DNA of 64,000 nucleotides from Paenibacillus_E allorhizoplanae (GTDB lineage: Bacteria; Bacillota; Bacilli; Paenibacillales; NBRC-103111): NCBI RefSeq assembly GCF_927798215.1, contig NZ_CAKMMW010000001.1, positions 186,001 through 250,000 on the forward strand, read 5' to 3'. The notes under the pieces are model-generated. The model was not told the origin of the DNA. It saw nothing but the letters and a program-made list of their open reading frames with translations, and did no database searches. Of the stretch, positions 55,108 to 63,209 are shown one piece after another. Made by a program: the position numbers and the translations under genes. Position 1 is the stretch's first letter. Every line of letters begins with the position of its first letter.

Positions 55108-57474
55108 TTAATCCGCTTGATACAGCTTAACTGTCTTCTTCTGTAGGGCGTATTCCCGTGGCGTAACGTGGAACCTTTTCTTAAATAAGCTGAAGAAATA
55201 ACTTTCGTTCACAAAACCGACCTGTTCCACAATTTCACGCACACTGATTTGTTGATCGACCAGCAGCTCAGCAGCTTTCTCCATCCGCAATTTATTTATA
55301 TAGTCCGGAATGGAGATATCCATCGACTCTCGGAAGATTTTACTTAGTTGCCTTGCAGAGATTTTCATGGTTGCAGCAATGGAAGGCAGGTTGAGCGATA
55401 GATCGCGATAATTCAGATGGATATATTCTTTTATGGCATCGACAATGTAATAATTGTGTTCATTATGCTTGTCAGTACGGTCGTTCGCCATGGCATCCTT
55501 CAAAGCAGTCTGTAGCAGATCTCGAATCTCTTCGATGGTTTCCTTCTCGAGGAGGTTCCGACTGATTGCGGAGATCGCCGATGACAAATTCGATGTTGCT
55601 GAAAACTTCGTTTCCACGAGTGTATCTTTCACTAAATCCACGAATCGAATCACCGAAACTAAGGCATTATTATAGCTCAAAGCTCCAATCTCGTTGAAAA
55701 TTTGTTCCAAATGTTCGCCTGTAAGTGAAGCATTTCCTGCTTTCAAAGCGTGCAGAAAAGTCTCCTCCAGGTTGCGATCATAGCTCATTTGCTTATTCTC
55801 ACTATTTCGCTTAATCAGATCGGACGTGATGATGCTGGAATGACCAAGAATAAAGCGGTACATCGCTTGGTTCAACGATTGATTATACAAGTTAGCTAAT
55901 TCGTTCAATGCATATACCGTGTCACTCACCATGCAAGAAAATGTGACTTTAAAGTACTGAAAGACATTTTCTTGCACTTCCTGCATTAACGTGTGAATGG
56001 TGTGTAAGTAAGCTTGCTCCTCTTCTGGAATGCGAACGATTAACACCACTTGATCATCCATCATATCTAGTCCTTCGTTCGGATATACCCGTCCAACGAT
56101 TTCAGAAGCGATGTTGCTGATGGCATAACGGATGGTTTCCTGATCTTTGGCATGAAAGTTTTGTTTGAAATCTTTGTATTTGTCAATTTTCAAAATAAGC
56201 AGGGCATACGGGCCTTCCAGTGGAAGCACGATGCGCATTTCTGCAAATATAGGCTTCAGCTCGGAACTGCTAAGTGTCAAACCGTCACTTATAATCCGGT
56301 TCAACCAATAGTTTTTCATCACATTTTGATACCGAAACTTCTCTTGATTAAAATGCTCCAGCTTCACCATCGATTGTTTATACACGGTTCCTAGATAATT
56401 AATTTCATCGATCGTGTCGACCTCTTCCAATTGCGAGTGACCCAATCGGTCCGACATAATCGTGTGAACCAATTTATCGAATGGCTTGTAAATTCTGCGT
56501 GAAATACTGAATGACAGGATCAACGCAAGAACAACAAAGATAAGTGTAATGAGTACGATGGTAGTTTTCAGCCGCTCAATGGATTGAAACACCTGATTAA
56601 CAGGCTGAGTTTTGATCAGTGTTAAGCCTGTTTCTTTCTCGATCACATACGTAACGTAAAGCTTTTCCCCCTCATACTTACTTTGGAAAAATCCATTTTT
56701 TTGAGCATCCACATGCGATGTGGCGTATTTCATATATTCATTTTTCAACCACATTTTATATTCGACTTGATCGTTGTTGCTTTCAAGGAATTCACCAGCA
56801 TCATCCAGCACATACACCCGATCGCCCTTTTTAGGATCAATGGAATTGATCTTTACGATATTATTAATGAGCCACTCGGGTTTGACATTGACGACAACGA
56901 CCCCATCAGGTTTCGGGTTATTAATCGATGAACTATAAATAAAATACGAGAATACCCGCTCTGGCACCGTTTTCCCGTTCACCAGATTTTGGATATTGCG
57001 AATGACGGGTTTCAAAATAGGCAGCATTTGATTAGCATTATAAAAGCCATCTACAAAAGGATCTTTGAAGAAAATGGAACTTCCCACATTATAAAATTGA
57101 TCTAGATTGCGGTTATAGATACTGACCGAATGGATATATGGATTCGCAGTCACCAAGGAAGTTACAACTGTATTCAATCGGGTGGCGACATCAGCCATAT
57201 TTTCCGTTTTTGCATACATAATCGAAGCCACATCACCATTTACAAATAGAAATTTGCTAAGGTTTTGGATAGATTCATCCATCACGTCCATATTGTATTC
57301 GATCTGATACAAAATTTTCTGATTGGACGAAGACTCATTCCGAAGTAACAGCTTCTGCGTACTTATGTATTCAACCAGAGAAAGAACAAGGACTAGCAGC
57401 AGCACCGCCGCGCTAATCCACAATACCATTCTTGCAAAATACGTTTTGGTTCCAAACCATTTTCGCTTCATCAA
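55108..57474 (-). CDS. Membrane-bound AraC family regulator, YtdP type
   Basis: This 788-residue one-component regulator has a membrane segment (about 14-36), an extracellular Cache-like sensor (about 40-300), a second membrane segment (about 305-328) and a long cytoplasmic linker. Two AraC helix-turn-helix motifs lie at the C-terminus (about 680-780; LPSIAATMKISARQLSKIFR and IVEQVGFVNESYFFSLFKKR). YtdP/YesS-like proteins of this type sit beside YtcP/YtcQ-like transporters and activate them directly from the membrane. The nearest such transporter is the GH99-like locus ending at 53159. It follows the isomerase gene by 55 bp in the same direction. Confidence 0.93.
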   Translation of the reverse strand: MMKRKWFGTKTYFARMVLWISAAVLLLVLVLSLVEYISTQKLLLRNESSSNQKILYQIEYNMDVMDESIQNLSKFLFVNGDVASIMYAKTENMADVATRLNTVVTSLVTANPYIHSVSIYNRNLDQFYNVGSSIFFKDPFVDGFYNANQMLPILKPVIRNIQNLVNGKTVPERVFSYFIYSSSINNPKPDGVVVVNVKPEWLINNIVKINSIDPKKGDRVYVLDDAGEFLESNNDQVEYKMWLKNEYMKYATSHVDAQKNGFFQSKYEGEKLYVTYVIEKETGLTLIKTQPVNQVFQSIERLKTTIVLITLIFVVLALILSFSISRRIYKPFDKLVHTIMSDRLGHSQLEEVDTIDEINYLGTVYKQSMVKLEHFNQEKFRYQNVMKNYWLNRIISDGLTLSSSELKPIFAEMRIVLPLEGPYALLILKIDKYKDFKQNFHAKDQETIRYAISNIASEIVGRVYPNEGLDMMDDQVVLIVRIPEEEQAYLHTIHTLMQEVQENVFQYFKVTFSCMVSDTVYALNELANLYNQSLNQAMYRFILGHSSIITSDLIKRNSENKQMSYDRNLEETFLHALKAGNASLTGEHLEQIFNEIGALSYNNALVSVIRFVDLVKDTLVETKFSATSNLSSAISAISRNLLEKETIEEIRDLLQTALKDAMANDRTDKHNEHNYYIVDAIKEYIHLNYRDLSLNLPSIAATMKISARQLSKIFRESMDISIPDYINKLRMEKAAELLVDQQISVREIVEQVGFVNESYFFSLFKKRFHVTPREYALQKKTVKLYQAD

Positions 57475-57529
57475 AATGGCCTTAACCTCCTCGTGTATCC
57501 ATTAGGTTGATGTAACCGATATGTTCCTG

Positions 57530-58306
57530 CTACACGTCAATTCCGAGTCGTTTCAATCTCTCCAGACTGATGGCTACACTATCAAATGGATTCCGATCAA
57601 AGCAGAAATCCTGCTCCACCGCTCCCCATTCCACGCCAATTTCTCGGCAAGCTGCTAAGATTCCGGCAAAATTCATATTCCCCTCACCGATTTCGGCAAC
57701 ACGCTGCTCTCGGTTATGCGTCACTAACATATCCTTCAAATGAACAACTTTCATCCGTCCATTGAATTTGCGAATCCATTCAACCGGGTCCGCTCCGCCT
57801 GCTTGTGCCCAATAGACGTCCAGCTCGAAGTGAAAGGCTTGACTGTCCGAGTTCTCTCTTAAGATGTCCATGCCCGTTTGACCTTCAAATTTGGCAAATT
57901 CAAAATCATGATTATGATAGATAAACGTCAATCCCGCTTGTTGCAGCTTTTTCCCAATCTCAGAAGCTTCTCTGGCGAATGCCGCGTAACCTTCTCCGCT
58001 ACCTTTATATTCGTTAGGTAATCCACCAATTCCTACATACGTACAATCCCAAATGTGATGTTGTTCAATTACGCTATCGATCCGATTAACCAAGTCCGCA
58101 TAGCTGATATGCGTTGCGCATATTTTCAGACCTTCACGATCGGTCATTTCTTTCAATTCCTTGTGTCCGATCGGTCCCATTCCCGAAATTTGGACGGCAT
58201 TGTACCCAATTTCCTTTACTTTTTTGAGCGTAGATGCAATATCGTTTGGCGTCTTGAGGTAATCACGAAGCGTATATAATTGTGCTGCAACTTTCATGTC
58301 CTTCAC
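57530..58306 (-). CDS. Sugar phosphate isomerase/epimerase-like TIM-barrel protein
   Basis: This 258-residue protein has the xylose-isomerase-like (AP endonuclease 2) TIM barrel. Visible blocks are AAQLYTLRDYLKTP, FIYHNHDFEFAKF with likely metal-binding His and Glu, FHFELDVYWAQAGG, VVHLKDM and a final EQDF. Family members isomerise or epimerise sugars, dehydrate inosose, or cleave 3-keto-glycosides after Gfo/Idh oxidation. The last role fits the many Gfo/Idh genes in this window but is inference. It starts 30 bp after the GH106-like gene and precedes the AraC regulator gene. Confidence 0.9.
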   Translation of the reverse strand: MKDMKVAAQLYTLRDYLKTPNDIASTLKKVKEIGYNAVQISGMGPIGHKELKEMTDREGLKICATHISYADLVNRIDSVIEQHHIWDCTYVGIGGLPNEYKGSGEGYAAFAREASEIGKKLQQAGLTFIYHNHDFEFAKFEGQTGMDILRENSDSQAFHFELDVYWAQAGGADPVEWIRKFNGRMKVVHLKDMLVTHNREQRVAEIGEGNMNFAGILAACREIGVEWGAVEQDFCFDRNPFDSVAISLERLKRLGIDV

Positions 58307-58336
58307 CGCTTTCTATTAATTGTGTATATAATGAAA

Positions 58337-61300
58337 TCAATTCTCTACTAAAATAATAGGCCCTTTCGATAATCCAAAAGGCACGATCGTGTAGTCATCA
58401 CGCCATAAACTCGCTTGCCCTGTCAGCCTGCAATCGTACCAATCGACTTCGCCAGTTCCCCGATACGTCCAGCTCGTCTGGCCAGTGAAGCTTTCTGGAC
58501 TGACCTTAGTTAGTTCACCACCAATATGGTGATGAGGGCCCAGCATATTACGAAGAGAGTTAGCTAATGTGAGTTGCAAATGATTTTCACCCGCTTGTAT
58601 AGCTTCTGTCACTTCAAACCTCCAAGGACTGCTGGCGATGGTTCCCAACATTTGGCCGTTCAATTCCGCTGTAAGCGTTATCACATCGGCCCTAGGGAAG
58701 GCGAAAAAATATCGCTTGTCGGTCTTCTTTACTGGCAAAGAGAAGCTGCATGAGAGATGAAATTCGCCTGCATAGAAAGGATAGCCTTCAATCGCTAAGT
58801 CACCTTTGAACGTCTCTCGTTCTGCCGTCATTACAAAATTAGTAAGCCAGTGAACACGAGGGGTTTCTTGATCTGCCACTTCAGAACTTTCAGCCTCAAT
58901 ACCGAAGTCTCCCGCCACATAGATGCTTTCGATTTCCGTTCCATATCTTAAAACCGCCTGACTGCTATCTAAAATAGGAGCGATGTAATGTAGCATGAGC
59001 GTGATGCGATTGGCACCTATCTCTAGGCTATCCGTGATGTTTATTTTACGAAATGAAGCATCTCGATACGATTCGCAATCTTGAATAGGAATGGTTCGTC
59101 CATTTACGGCTATGCACTCATACATTTCAGGCTGCTCTACAATAAGAAAGTCTTGTAAGGGGAGAACGGCCACCTCACATGCATAGGCTAGTATAAGCGA
59201 GCCGTTATACCCTGTATCCGTAAAGCGCTCATGAATCCCAATGACAGGTTCCAGTTCGCTGTAAGTTTCACCCTCATCGGTTGAATATCTAGCATAATCG
59301 AGTGTGAGCAAATTCGGATCTTGACGAATTCCTTTCCATGGCCCTTCCAATGTCAGGATAGGATCGAGTTTCCCTGGCAAATGATAATCGCCTGAAATCG
59401 TTGCTCCTCGCGATGCCTCGCCCGTTGTTACGATGAAGGAATGAGCGGGCTCGAGTCTCACATGGAACTTCCCCTCTTCGTCCGCTTTAAGATGATGAGC
59501 ATGACCAGTTTCAGGATCCCACAGCAGCGCACTTTCAACTGTTTCTTGTAGCTTAAACGCATAATCGATCTCCTGTGCACGGGAAAGGTTAATGAAGTAA
59601 ACCAGGCTACCACCCTCTAAAGTTCTATGCTGTGTCCATATGGAAGAGACCTCTTCGCCGAACAAACGAATCAATGGTGCAACCGCTTGGGCGAGCGCTG
59701 TTTCTAACTGATCCTCTTGAATAGGAATGGCATACGATTTCAGCTTATCCAGGGTAGCCGTATCCTCCTCTCCATCCACATAGGTCGGATATCCACCAAC
59801 TGTGAGAACTTTACCACCGTTCTGCGTAAAAGCTTCGAGTAAGGTGAGCGTCGATGGTCGGATGGTGCTCATATAAGGCAGCAAGACGATCTTGTAGTGC
59901 ATTTGGCCAACCTGCAACTGATCCCCCTCGATCTTGCCAATGTCTTGAAGAATTTGTTCATCGCCCAAATCATAATCTCGATGAATTCCCATTAACTGCT
60001 CTAGGAGCGTAATGAATTGGGTGTCGCGTTCATTGATGCTAATCGTACTTACCGCATTAATGGAAACAACATCCGCCCCTGGAAGTTCCATGATACAGCT
60101 CTCCAGCGGGTGCAAGACCAGCAGCTCGGGTGCAAATTCCCCTAGAGCCGTTACGTAGCAAATCCGCGCCATGTAATCTTCCACCAGCTTATTGTCTTTC
60201 CAGTAAGGTTGCTGCGGTGAAATCGTAGGCGGATAATCGCGCTTCCTGCAGCCCTTCATGCTATATAAAGCGAGATGCGGGCAAAAGTGATTGATACCAA
60301 GCACAGCGTGCCAGCCAGCGATCCATTTGCGGTCTTCAAAGCTCATATTTTGACCACTGATGCCAAACAATTCAGAGAGCCTGCGCGTCATCCCGTACTG
60401 ATTGGCGACGCTAGTCAGGCTTTTGGCGGCAATTAGCCCGCCATCAATCCGTAAACCCAAGTGATCAATGCCAGGTTGTTGCATATGACGATACTGAATC
60501 ATCATATTACCAACATTCAAAATAATGGAACCAAAAGAGTTCTCCCCATTAAAATGACCCGTCCACGTCAATCCCGCCTCCGCACAATATTCGCCAATCT
60601 GGCGGCTAAAGCTGTTTTCTAACAGAGCAGATAGGCTCCGATAGTAGTCTAGTCTAACTTTCCTGTACGCACCTGTGTTGTCAAAAAGGGATTGCACGTG
60701 CTCCAATATGTCATAGCCATGCTGGCCTTGGAAAAATTCCCTCAACCAAGGCGAGTAGCTGATCATCCCCTGATGGGGAAAGCTGACAGCTCTTGGACTG
60801 ATCTGGGGTTCATCTGTGAAAATCCCTTTGGCCGTATGCCCAAGATAGGCTTTGTATTTCTCAGCGTAGGGCGCGTAAGAGCAATCGATAAATGACTTTA
60901 CCATCTCCGGATTCATTAAATCGACCCAACAGGTGCCGTTGTACCACGCATTGCCTAGCGCATCTTTGCAGCTTACATAGATATAGGAATCATCCTCTTG
61001 TAACCATTCACAGTTAGGGGGAAGCTCTGTCCCTTTGACCAGTCTAATTAGTGATCTCGCATGATAATCCGAACTTAGGTTAGGAACAATCCCGCCCGCA
61101 AAACCGGAAGGCCATTTCTCCTCGTCATAAAACCAAGCCTCAATCCCCAGCTCCTCACACAGTTCACAGGCAGCTTGGATCGCAGCCCACCATTCTTCTC
61201 CCAAATATTCCGTCATTAACCCTGTTCGACTATGGAGGTATACCCCTCCAAATCCACCTTCAGCAAACTGCTGCAGTTGTTTTTTTATTTCAGCGGGTTC

Positions 61301-61393
61301 CAATCGGTCGTTTAAAGACCAGAACGGAATCGAACGGAATTGAGCGGGAGGATTCTGAAACGCCTCAAAATTAATTTCCATTGCGTCTGACAT
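58337..61393 (-). CDS. GH106-like alpha-L-rhamnosidase
   Basis: This 1018-residue protein resembles the large glycosyl hydrolase group around GH106 rhamnosidases. The N-terminal TIM barrel begins with RSIPFWSLNDRLEPAEIKKQ and continues with GGVYLHSRTG, EAWFYDEEKWPSG and GIFTDEPQ; Glu residues in these motifs are candidate catalytic acids. The C-terminal half holds beta-sandwich domains of the GH2-like galactose-binding type. No signal peptide, so it acts on imported material. GGAGGTAG precedes the ATG. It leads a unit with the isomerase and the membrane AraC regulator. Rhamnosidase specificity is from family only. Confidence 0.85.
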   Translation of the reverse strand: MSDAMEINFEAFQNPPAQFRSIPFWSLNDRLEPAEIKKQLQQFAEGGFGGVYLHSRTGLMTEYLGEEWWAAIQAACELCEELGIEAWFYDEEKWPSGFAGGIVPNLSSDYHARSLIRLVKGTELPPNCEWLQEDDSYIYVSCKDALGNAWYNGTCWVDLMNPEMVKSFIDCSYAPYAEKYKAYLGHTAKGIFTDEPQISPRAVSFPHQGMISYSPWLREFFQGQHGYDILEHVQSLFDNTGAYRKVRLDYYRSLSALLENSFSRQIGEYCAEAGLTWTGHFNGENSFGSIILNVGNMMIQYRHMQQPGIDHLGLRIDGGLIAAKSLTSVANQYGMTRRLSELFGISGQNMSFEDRKWIAGWHAVLGINHFCPHLALYSMKGCRKRDYPPTISPQQPYWKDNKLVEDYMARICYVTALGEFAPELLVLHPLESCIMELPGADVVSINAVSTISINERDTQFITLLEQLMGIHRDYDLGDEQILQDIGKIEGDQLQVGQMHYKIVLLPYMSTIRPSTLTLLEAFTQNGGKVLTVGGYPTYVDGEEDTATLDKLKSYAIPIQEDQLETALAQAVAPLIRLFGEEVSSIWTQHRTLEGGSLVYFINLSRAQEIDYAFKLQETVESALLWDPETGHAHHLKADEEGKFHVRLEPAHSFIVTTGEASRGATISGDYHLPGKLDPILTLEGPWKGIRQDPNLLTLDYARYSTDEGETYSELEPVIGIHERFTDTGYNGSLILAYACEVAVLPLQDFLIVEQPEMYECIAVNGRTIPIQDCESYRDASFRKINITDSLEIGANRITLMLHYIAPILDSSQAVLRYGTEIESIYVAGDFGIEAESSEVADQETPRVHWLTNFVMTAERETFKGDLAIEGYPFYAGEFHLSCSFSLPVKKTDKRYFFAFPRADVITLTAELNGQMLGTIASSPWRFEVTEAIQAGENHLQLTLANSLRNMLGPHHHIGGELTKVSPESFTGQTSWTYRGTGEVDWYDCRLTGQASLWRDDYTIVPFGLSKGPIILVEN

Positions 61394-61455
61394 TGCGCTA
61401 CCTCCTGAGTTGAACCTTGCCCGTAAAGGTGAACCTTCTATTTACCTCTACAGTT

Positions 61456-61484
61456 ATTCTAGGAGGCGCAATTCACAAAGTAAA
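61456..61484 (-). promoter_or_regulatory. Candidate promoter of the GH106-like operon
   Basis: On the minus strand TTTACT (61479-61484) and TAGAAT (61456-61461) are 17 bp apart, 62 bp before the start codon. The -35 matches consensus at four of six positions. Confidence 0.5.
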
Positions 61485-61540
61485 TTGCAATATAGGTAAT
61501 TCTCTTGGATATGCGACATGCTGCGAAGGTGTATAAATAA

Positions 61541-61582
61541 AAAACGGTTAAGGCAGGATCAAACTCCCACCTTAACCGTTTT
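61541..61582 (-). terminator. Terminator after the minus-strand gene tail
   Basis: AAAACGGTTAAGG and CCTTAACCGTTTT form a 13-bp stem with a 16-nt loop. The minus strand continues with T-runs. It lies 8 bp past the stop codon of the gene tail at 61590-61733. Confidence 0.85.
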
Positions 61583-61589
61583 ATGTTCA

Positions 61590-61733
61590 TTACAACTCTA
61601 GAACTTCTAAATTAATTTGTGTGCGTCCCAAAATATTGAAAATTCCCTTTCGGATACTCAATCCATTGGAAAGGAAGATACGTACTAACTCCTCCACCGA
61701 ACTAGCCACTTCTTTAACACCAGAATGCCCACT
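61590..61733 (-). pseudogene. C-terminal tail of a lost minus-strand gene
   Basis: A 47-codon frame (from SGHSGVKEVASSVEELVRIF through LGRTQINLEVLEL to TAA) reads as a real protein end, with an amphipathic helix then beta strands, and is followed by a strong terminator. There is no start codon or ribosome binding site at its 5' end, which abuts the plus-strand tail at 61725. I do not recognise the family. Confidence 0.45.
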
Positions 61734-61805
61734 GAGCAAAAGCAGTATATTGAAAAGCATCAGGCATTTGCCAAAATTAGTGAAAAAACTCGCGCAAAAA
61801 AGTAA
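61725..61805 (+). pseudogene. C-terminal tail of a lost plus-strand gene, or very small ORF
   Basis: A 26-codon frame (MPTEQKQYIEKHQAFAKISE and on to KTRAKK) is charged and helical and is followed directly by a strong terminator hairpin. No ribosome binding site precedes its ATG. It begins where the minus-strand tail ends, so a deletion that removed two divergent gene bodies would explain both. Confidence 0.35.
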
Positions 61806-61843
61806 AAATCAGAAAACAGGTCTCTAGACCTATTTTCTGATTT
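61806..61843. terminator. Terminator after the plus-strand gene tail
   Basis: A 17-bp stem (AAATCAGAAAACAGGTC with GACCTATTTTCTGATTT, one mismatch) has a 4-nt loop and a T-rich 3' side. It starts directly after the TAA at 61803-61805. Confidence 0.85.
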
Positions 61844-61959
61844 CGCTTTATCAATTCTTATTTGTAATCAATTAATTAAATTCTTTCACCTTACTTATGT
61901 AATTCGACAGAAACAATCTAAGCATGAGCCCTCTCTTCATGCCAAAAATCTCCATTTTT

Positions 61960-63012
61960 CTATCTTGCATGTATCTCACAACATCCGCTTACAACAGTCC
62001 CATCCGCCCATTCTAAATAATACGTATACTCTGCTGAAGCGGTTAATCGGACACTGCGTTCCTCAACGTCATACACCAGTTCAGCGAGATGATTCACAGA
62101 GTCTAAATGAAGCTTGAAGTACTTCGTGTACACATACCCGCCCACTAGAAGTTTACCCTGTAACGGAAGCTGAATTGGCCTCGGGTGGTCGCTCCTATTT
62201 CGCTCTGATTCTACTTTCACTCGGAGTGACTGTTCGGGTCGAATATGCGCTAGATGTCCTTGATCTCCGACACCTGCAAGCTCATCATAACGAACGAGCT
62301 GCTCTTTGTTCAATTGCTGCATCTTCTCTATATAATTACGAGAGTGAGTGACAGGCACTCGAATATCCCCATCACCATGGGTGATGTAGATCGGAGTATG
62401 CACATTCATAGCCAAGTGCAAGCCACTTCTTGCCTGGTATCGCTCCATATCTTCTTGCGGCGTGCAGCCAATCCAGACATCCATCTCGTCGCGAAATTCT
62501 CCTATTTGATCTTGTTCGTACCAAACAGCGTAATCAGACATCCCGTACAAGGCCGACGCTGCTGCAAATAGATCAGGAAACTTGGCTACGGTAGCTAGTA
62601 CATTACCGCCGCCACCACTTCCGCCTTCCAAGTAAGTAGGCTCCTCAGCGAGCAGCCAGTCTTTGTACACTTGACGAACGAACTGGACGGCATCGTAGAT
62701 ATCAATCAGCTCGAACCCATTACAATCTGCGTTCCCTTGGGAGAAGGCACGCCCACGCATATCCACTTGTACAATCAAATACGAGCTTTCATTAGGGGTA
62801 TCACGCCGTTGCGGCTTCGGCATACTCATATGCCAGCCGTGCAATTGAATAAGCAGTAGACCCGGATTCTCCGGTTTGATCACATTCATTCCGAGTCGAA
62901 TTCCTGGAGTAACCGAAGAAGGATATAATCGAAAATCCTGATACGGCGAATAGGCTTCTGTCAAACCTTCCATCTTATCTAATCGTTCGGAGTCCTCGTA
63001 CTGTGCAAACAT
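61960..63012 (-). CDS. Alpha/beta hydrolase, prolyl-oligopeptidase/acetyl-esterase type
   Basis: This 350-residue alpha/beta hydrolase has an oxyanion region around LLLIQLHGWHMSM, the family DMRGRAFSQGNA, the nucleophile elbow GGSGGGGN, an acid Asp in THGDGDIRVP and a catalytic His near DQGHLAH. It resembles acetyl xylan esterase and S9-type hydrolases in sugar loci. A beta-rich C-terminal extension of about 90 residues (from LQGKLLVGGYVYTK) is not part of the core fold. No signal peptide. The stop codon is not followed by a clear terminator. It is separated from the GH95-like gene by the hairpin at 63129-63170, so it has its own promoter. Confidence 0.87.
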   Translation of the reverse strand: MFAQYEDSERLDKMEGLTEAYSPYQDFRLYPSSVTPGIRLGMNVIKPENPGLLLIQLHGWHMSMPKPQRRDTPNESSYLIVQVDMRGRAFSQGNADCNGFELIDIYDAVQFVRQVYKDWLLAEEPTYLEGGSGGGGNVLATVAKFPDLFAAASALYGMSDYAVWYEQDQIGEFRDEMDVWIGCTPQEDMERYQARSGLHLAMNVHTPIYITHGDGDIRVPVTHSRNYIEKMQQLNKEQLVRYDELAGVGDQGHLAHIRPEQSLRVKVESERNRSDHPRPIQLPLQGKLLVGGYVYTKYFKLHLDSVNHLAELVYDVEERSVRLTASAEYTYYLEWADGTVVSGCCEIHAR

Positions 63013-63128
63013 GCAGCCACCTCATTTTAATTAAAGTAACACATCATCACACTCTGCTATTCGACACGAGGTAAGTCTTCCCCTTTGGCATGCCTGATAC
63101 AATAAAATGTGTCTATATAAATAAAGCA

Positions 63129-63170
63129 AAAGCCGTCCTAAAGTAGAAGAATCTACTTATGGGACAGCCT
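63129..63170 (-). terminator. Terminator after the GH95-like gene
   Basis: On the minus strand a GGCTGTCC-like arm and GGACGGC enclose a second stem (AAGTAGA with TCTACTT), followed by TTTTGCTTTATTT. It lies about 40 bp past the GH95-like stop codon. Confidence 0.65.
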
Positions 63171-63209
63171 CATATTCATTCCATTATCATGCCAGAACTA
63201 TTTACCGCT

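Noticed and set aside
61621..61827. 68-codon plus-strand frame
   Set aside because: No ribosome binding site; it overlaps both gene tails and the terminator at 61806-61843, and the other two frames explain the region better.
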